From CAYRGG01 sp964423745 (lineage in GTDB: Bacteria > Pseudomonadota > Gammaproteobacteria > Competibacterales > Competibacteraceae), in contig CAYRGG010000006.1 of assembly GCA_964423745.1 (NCBI GenBank), forward strand, positions 45,009 to 109,008: DNA of 64,000 bases, given 5' to 3'. The notes under the pieces were generated by a model. The model was not told the origin of the DNA. It saw only the letters and a program-made list of their open reading frames with translations, and did no database searches. The position numbers and the translations under genes were made by a program. Shown here one piece after another: positions 59,759 through 64,000 of the stretch (the stretch's first letter is position 1; each line of letters begins with the position of its first letter).

Positions 59759-60871
59759 TCAGGTAAAGTAGTCCACCACCTCCAGGTCAAAACCCGAAAT
59801 GCCCGAAAACTTTTTCGGAGCGCTAAGCACACGCATCCGTTTCACGCCCAGGTCTTGAAGAATTTGCGCACCAATGCCGTAGTTACGCAACTCCGTCGTA
59901 GTGTCCGTGGGACAGGAACCGGCAGGGTCTGGATTTTCTTGAAATTGATAAGCGCGCATGCGGCGTATCAGCTCAATGGGGTCTTCTGTTTTACTCAAAA
60001 TAACCACCACGCCAGTGCCTTCTTTGGCGACCCGTTGCAGCGCATCCCGTAGTGGCCAACCGCCATCGGGTATTTGTGCAGTCAATACATCGCTAAGGAA
60101 ATTTTGCACATGCACCCTAACCATAATCGGTTCTTGCGGATGAATAACGCCTTTGATTAGTGCGAAATGAACCTGTTTTGTGATTCTATCTTGATAGGTG
60201 CGTACTCGAAAGTGGCCAAATTCTGTGGTTAATTCACATTCCGCAACTCGCTCTACCGTGTGTTCATTTTCCACGCGATAACGGATTAAGTCAGCAATGG
60301 TGCCGATTTTTAAACCATGTTGGTGGGCAAAAACTTCTAGCTCAGGGCGGCGGGCCATGCTGCCGTCTTCATTGAGAATTTCCACAATAACGGCGGCAGG
60401 TTCCAGACCTGCTAAACGGGTCAGATCACAACCCGCTTCCGTATGGCCTGCGCGGATAAGTACGCCGCCCGGTTGTGCCATGAGTGGAAACACATGGCCA
60501 GGCTGGACTAAATCTTCTGGTTTTGCGTCGGGAGTTACCGCAGTGCGCACCGTATGCGCCCGGTCGTAGGCGGAAATACCGGTAGTGACCCCTTCGGCTG
60601 CTTCAATGGAAACGGTAAAATTGGTGCTATGCACGGCGCCATTGTCGCTCACCATAAGGGGTAAACGGAGCTGTTTACAGCGTTCTTGAGTCAGCGTCAA
60701 ACAAATCAGACCGCGACCATGCATGGCCATGAAATTAATATCTTCAGGTCGTACTCTAGACGCGGCCATGAGCAAGTCGCCTTCATTTTCACGGGCTTCA
60801 TCATCCATGATAACAACCATTTTACCATTCCGCAGATCGGCGAGAATGTCATCGATTTTATTAAGGGCCAT
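59759..60871 (-). CDS. ribBA: RibBA-type DHBP synthase with degenerate cyclohydrolase II domain
   Basis: A 370-residue protein. Residues 1-205 are 3,4-dihydroxy-2-butanone 4-phosphate synthase: DDEARENEGDLLMAA, GHVFPLMAQPGG, RAGHTEAGCDL. The C-terminal part resembles GTP cyclohydrolase II. However, the zinc cysteine motif (HSECLTGD...CDC) is replaced by VQNFLSDVLTAQIPDG, and the catalytic QEGRG is replaced by LSKTEDPIE. The cyclohydrolase half should therefore be inactive, as known for some proteobacterial RibBA proteins, and a separate RibA is expected elsewhere. Confidence 0.92.
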   Translation of the reverse strand: MALNKIDDILADLRNGKMVVIMDDEARENEGDLLMAASRVRPEDINFMAMHGRGLICLTLTQERCKQLRLPLMVSDNGAVHSTNFTVSIEAAEGVTTGISAYDRAHTVRTAVTPDAKPEDLVQPGHVFPLMAQPGGVLIRAGHTEAGCDLTRLAGLEPAAVIVEILNEDGSMARRPELEVFAHQHGLKIGTIADLIRYRVENEHTVERVAECELTTEFGHFRVRTYQDRITKQVHFALIKGVIHPQEPIMVRVHVQNFLSDVLTAQIPDGGWPLRDALQRVAKEGTGVVVILSKTEDPIELIRRMRAYQFQENPDPAGSCPTDTTTELRNYGIGAQILQDLGVKRMRVLSAPKKFSGISGFDLEVVDYFT

Positions 60872-60947
60872 AATCAGTGGGCACCCTTCGCAAACAACAA
60901 AACAGCTACATCTTGAGGGTTAGCAGGCAGTAAAAATAAGATCAGCA

Positions 60948-61604
60948 TTAACTTAGAAAACCCGATGTGCGCAAGAGATCCATAGATAGGTTGCCGCTAG
61001 ACTGAGCGGCTTGTTCACCCAGCAGTAGACGCTCCAAATAGCGGGCAATAAGGTCCACTTCAAGATTCACCTTACGGCCTACATGATAGTGGGCAAGGGT
61101 TGTTTCTTGCAGCGTATGAGGAACAATATTAAGGTCAAATAAAGGGCCTTCTACTGTGTTTACAGTCAAGCTTACCCCATCTATACAGATGGAACCCTTT
61201 GCCGCAATATAGCGGGCAAGTTCTTCAGGAGCGCGAATACTCAACCGCCAGGAACGCCCGTCTTGATGAAACGCGGTTACGCTACCTATGCCGTCCACAT
61301 GACCGCTGACCAAGTGGCCGCCTAAGCGCGTGGTCGGCGTCAACGCACGCTCTAAATTAACAGCCGTTCCTGGGGTGGCTTCGCCGAGTACTGTTCGCGC
61401 CAGAGTTTCGTTGGATACGTCAGCCCAAAAACCTGTCTCTGCCCACTCCACGACGGTAAGGCATGCCCCACTGACGGCAATGCTATCGCCTAATTTTACG
61501 TCGCTTAAAGCTAATTTGCCGGTGGCAATACGTAAGCGTACATCGCCTCCATGAGGCACTTTGGCTGCGATGTTACCGACAGCTTCGATAATGCCTGTAA
61601 ACAT
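60948..61604 (-). CDS. ribE: Riboflavin synthase alpha subunit
   Basis: A 218-residue enzyme formed by two homologous barrels: MFTGIIEAVGNIAAKV with GACLTVV, and GGHLVSGHVDGIGSV with DGVSLTVN. It joins two lumazine molecules to yield riboflavin. The gene lies between ribD and ribBA on the same strand. Confidence 0.97.
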   Translation of the reverse strand: MFTGIIEAVGNIAAKVPHGGDVRLRIATGKLALSDVKLGDSIAVSGACLTVVEWAETGFWADVSNETLARTVLGEATPGTAVNLERALTPTTRLGGHLVSGHVDGIGSVTAFHQDGRSWRLSIRAPEELARYIAAKGSICIDGVSLTVNTVEGPLFDLNIVPHTLQETTLAHYHVGRKVNLEVDLIARYLERLLLGEQAAQSSGNLSMDLLRTSGFLS

Positions 61605-61700
61605 GAATAAACACCATGGGATTGGTTTCTTTTAAGAAAAGCCAACGATTGCTTAGGCATGTCGCTAGCAGTGTTAATATGTATTCTACAATGCTTTAGA

Positions 61701-62792
61701 TTACCGTGGCCGCGCTTGAATGCGCCAATCTTGTCCAACCGCTCGAATGTCTACAATTTCTAATGCAATACGGTCAGCCATGCGGTCCAAGTATGGAAGA
61801 TGGAAAAGTCCACGGGCCATATCACCCAACAGCCAGGGCGCCATATAGAGGATAAACTCATCGATAAGACCCGCTTGCAACATAGCGCCTGCCAGGGTGG
61901 CTCCGGATTCTAAATGCACCTCGTTAATTTCTCGATAGGCCAATTCTTGCAAGACGGCCTTCAAATCCAGATTTTTATCCCGTTGAGGTAGCACTTTTAC
62001 TTGTGCGCCGGTCGCTTGTAGCGCGTGTTGGCGTTGAGGGTTTGCCACACCGGTAAAAACAAGCACATCTCCTTCTAAACATAAGGTTCGAGCCGTCGGT
62101 GGGGTAACAAGTTCCGGATCGAGAATGACCCGCAGGGGTTGGCGGGTGAGCGTATCGGATAAGCGCACGTTTAAGGAAGGGTCATCAGCTAATACCGTCG
62201 CCACACCCGTCATAATAGCTGAAGCGCGTCCGCGCCACTGGTGTACGTCCTGGCGTGCCGCAGCGCTAGTAATCCAGCGGCTTTCGCCGGAAGCCATGGC
62301 GGTACGACCATCCAAACTCATGGCTAATTTGCAGCGGACATAAGGACGTCCGCGGCCTATGCGGGAAATATATCCTGGGTTTAGCGCCCGTGCTTCAGCT
62401 TCCATGATGCCGCATTCCACAGCAACTCCAGCGGCCCGCAGCTGGCTCATGCCTTTGCCCGCTACTTTGGGGTTAGGGTCTTCCATGGCAATCACTGTGC
62501 GGGCGATACCGGCTGCTAACATAGCCTCGGTACAGGGTGGTGTGCGACCATAGTGACAACACGGTTCTAAGGTAATGTAAGCAGTGGCGCCACGGGCTTT
62601 GGCGCCAGCGATGTCCAAAGCAATCACTTCAGCATGGGCCTCGCCGGTGCGAACGTGCCAGCCTTCCCCCACAATCGTATCGTCTTTTACTAAAACGCAA
62701 CCGACCCGAGGATTTGGATCCGTGGTGTAAAGCCCGCGGCGCCCTAAAACTAAAGCCCGGGCCATGTAATGGTGATCTCGAACGTCGGCCAT
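61701..62792 (-). CDS. ribD: Bifunctional riboflavin deaminase/reductase RibD
   Basis: A 363-residue enzyme. The deaminase has HAEVIALD and EPCCHYGRTPPCTEAM. The reductase has PYVRCKLAMSLDGRTAM and ITSAAARQDVHQWRGRASAI. It carries out the second and third steps from GTP. The ATG at 62792 begins MADVRDHHYMARAL; it follows nrdR by 18 bp. Confidence 0.96.
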   Translation of the reverse strand: MADVRDHHYMARALVLGRRGLYTTDPNPRVGCVLVKDDTIVGEGWHVRTGEAHAEVIALDIAGAKARGATAYITLEPCCHYGRTPPCTEAMLAAGIARTVIAMEDPNPKVAGKGMSQLRAAGVAVECGIMEAEARALNPGYISRIGRGRPYVRCKLAMSLDGRTAMASGESRWITSAAARQDVHQWRGRASAIMTGVATVLADDPSLNVRLSDTLTRQPLRVILDPELVTPPTARTLCLEGDVLVFTGVANPQRQHALQATGAQVKVLPQRDKNLDLKAVLQELAYREINEVHLESGATLAGAMLQAGLIDEFILYMAPWLLGDMARGLFHLPYLDRMADRIALEIVDIRAVGQDWRIQARPR

Positions 62793-62810
62793 GGTGCTCA
62801 AAACGACAAA

Positions 62811-63293
62811 CTATCCTTCTAAGACAGAAGGCTCAAGGGAAGCGGCATTTTGCAAACGCTCAATTTCCTCGCGAAAGGCATTCACATCTTGAAAACTTAA
62901 ATAGACAGAAGCAAAGCGCACGTAAGCCACTTGATCCAAGCCCCGTAACTCACCCATGACCCATTCACCCAGTTGACGTGCTTGCAGTTCCCGTTCACCG
63001 CTGGCACGCGCTCGATTTTTTATACGTTGTATAACTGCTTCCACCTGCTCGGTGCTGACGGGTCGTTTTTCCAAAGCGCGCATCATGCCAGCCCGTAGTT
63101 TATTTTCATCAAAAGCTTCGCGACGATGATCTTGTTTCACCACCTGTGGCATCACCAGCTCAGCCGCTTCATAGGTGGTGAAACGTGCCTCGCAGGCAAT
63201 ACATTCACGCCGCCGCCGCACTTTATCGCCTTCAGCAGCCAGACGGGAATCCACCACCCGGGTATCAGGCGCCGCGCAGAAAGGACAATGCAT
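62811..63293 (-). CDS. nrdR: Transcriptional repressor NrdR
   Basis: A 160-residue regulator of ribonucleotide reductase genes. The zinc finger is CPFCAAPDTRVVDSR with CIACEARFTTYE, and the ATP-cone reads VKQDHRREAFDENKLRAGM. It heads the nrdR-ribD-ribE-ribBA-ribH-nusB string, a common proteobacterial order. Confidence 0.97.
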   Translation of the reverse strand: MHCPFCAAPDTRVVDSRLAAEGDKVRRRRECIACEARFTTYEAAELVMPQVVKQDHRREAFDENKLRAGMMRALEKRPVSTEQVEAVIQRIKNRARASGERELQARQLGEWVMGELRGLDQVAYVRFASVYLSFQDVNAFREEIERLQNAASLEPSVLEG

Positions 63294-63510
63294 GACATTG
63301 ATCTCGATAATTAGGACTCACGATATTACTTTATGCCATGGCAGATAGGTTAAGCAATTTTGCTAAACAATCCATATTACTCTATTTAAATCAAACCTAG
63401 AATAAGAATTCCCCTATCTTTAGCATGTCACTGGCGGATAATTTTGATGGTACACATATTGCTTTGGTCTACTGAAATAGACTTTAAAGAAAAAATCGGG
63501 AGCAACGGAG

Positions 63511-64000
63511 TTGAAAACCCATCTTGTCCAGGTTGACGAGCAAACTGCAGCAGAGACCGGGAAGGTTAATGTTGTCCAAACTTCAGCATTGCCTAAGTTA
63601 CCCAAGGAAAGCAGCAGTACCTCAACCAAGGAGGCCATCGAGCCCATCAACGATTTCCAATGGTTAGATAAAGGATTGGAAATCGGTCCACCGCAACACC
63701 GCTTTCGTCTATTGCGAAGGCTCGGCAATGACAACAAGAGCCGTGTCTGGCTCGCTTTGGCGATTTCTGGTAATACTGACGATAAAGATCCCTGTTTTCG
63801 AGCTTTAAAGGTTTTTGCGCCGCGCTTGCAAGAAGAGCTTGATTTTTTTGCGTCTCAAGAAAAGGAAACCGAGGGATCGAACCGTATTGACATTCTCAAC
63901 TTGATACGCACTACCCTGTTCAAGTTTAAAGCCCGAAGTGAAGTGGCAGCGCAGTGCGAGCATACGAACATCGTGCGGGTGTATGGGTGGCGCCAAGGGG
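63511..64000 (+). CDS. Serine/threonine protein kinase, N-terminal part (cut by window edge)
   Basis: An open frame runs from a TTG at 63511 to the window end without a stop, at least 163 residues. GGGAG lies 8 nt upstream of the TTG. After a disordered 50 residues it reads HRFRLLRRLGNDNKSRVWLAL, then ALKVF with the likely ATP-binding lysine, then HTNIVRVYGW, as in bacterial Hanks-type kinases. The glycine loop is imperfect (GNDNKSRV). The catalytic loop lies beyond the window. Confidence 0.75.
   Translation, partial: MKTHLVQVDEQTAAETGKVNVVQTSALPKLPKESSSTSTKEAIEPINDFQWLDKGLEIGPPQHRFRLLRRLGNDNKSRVWLALAISGNTDDKDPCFRALKVFAPRLQEELDFFASQEKETEGSNRIDILNLIRTTLFKFKARSEVAAQCEHTNIVRVYGWRQG

Overview
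The window reads as a chromosomal segment of a gammaproteobacterium. The evidence is the rsxABCDGE-nth cluster, the nrdR-ribD-ribE-ribBA-ribH-nusB string, gluQ-dksA, a class I poly-hydroxyalkanoate synthase, rnr, acs and groESL. Accessory genes of kinds common in filamentous sulfur bacteria, methanotrophs and cyanobacteria (Rpn/DUF4351, DUF29, Uma2, PIN toxin-antitoxin pairs, subtype I-D CRISPR-Cas) suggest an environmental gammaproteobacterium open to gene exchange. The sequence alone does not fix the genus.

Layout. 1-4.0 kb: a PH-domain protein, then rtcR (CARF plus sigma-54 AAA+ activator) facing away from a sigma-54 promoter. That promoter drives about 500 nt of strongly structured noncoding RNA with tRNA-like modules, followed by a slipin gene. 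No RtcA, RtcB or Rsr gene is present, so this is an unusual RNA-repair-type module and the most interesting locus here. 4.2-8.1 kb: OsmC, MscS channel, phytochelatin-synthase-like protein, Rpn nuclease and DUF29. 8.2-19.3 kb: a complete-looking subtype I-D CRISPR-Cas locus with 13 repeats, cas2, cas1, cas4, cas3', csc1/cas5, csc2/cas7, cas10d with an internal Cas11d start, cas6, and a divergent WYL regulator. Its cas1 is split by a 7-bp tandem duplication, and a small gene sits inside the array.

19.4-26.8 kb: betaine-lipid genes btaB/btaA, a thiD interrupted by one stop codon, a MobB-like protein without its Walker A lysine, a potassium channel, an antitoxin whose VapC partner is reduced to about 16 codons, pgeF and murE. 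27-34 kb is AT-rich: a membrane-anchored response regulator, coiled-coil membrane proteins, cobU, a retropepsin-like protease, a VOC protein and an ABC1 kinase. 34.9-46.9 kb: phaC, rraA, acs, gluQ, dksA, rnr, tRNA-Leu(CAG) and groESL behind a sigma-32-like promoter. 47-51 kb: a PIN toxin-antitoxin pair, Uma2, DUF2189, and an ECF sigma/anti-sigma pair.

50.9-63.3 kb is the housekeeping block: nth, the Rnf/Rsx electron-transfer complex, argF, a small metalloprotease-like protein, nusB and the riboflavin genes, nrdR. Two related 145-bp inverted-repeat elements (MITE-like) and one further palindromic element lie between genes here and upstream of rraA. The right edge cuts the start of a serine/threonine protein kinase.
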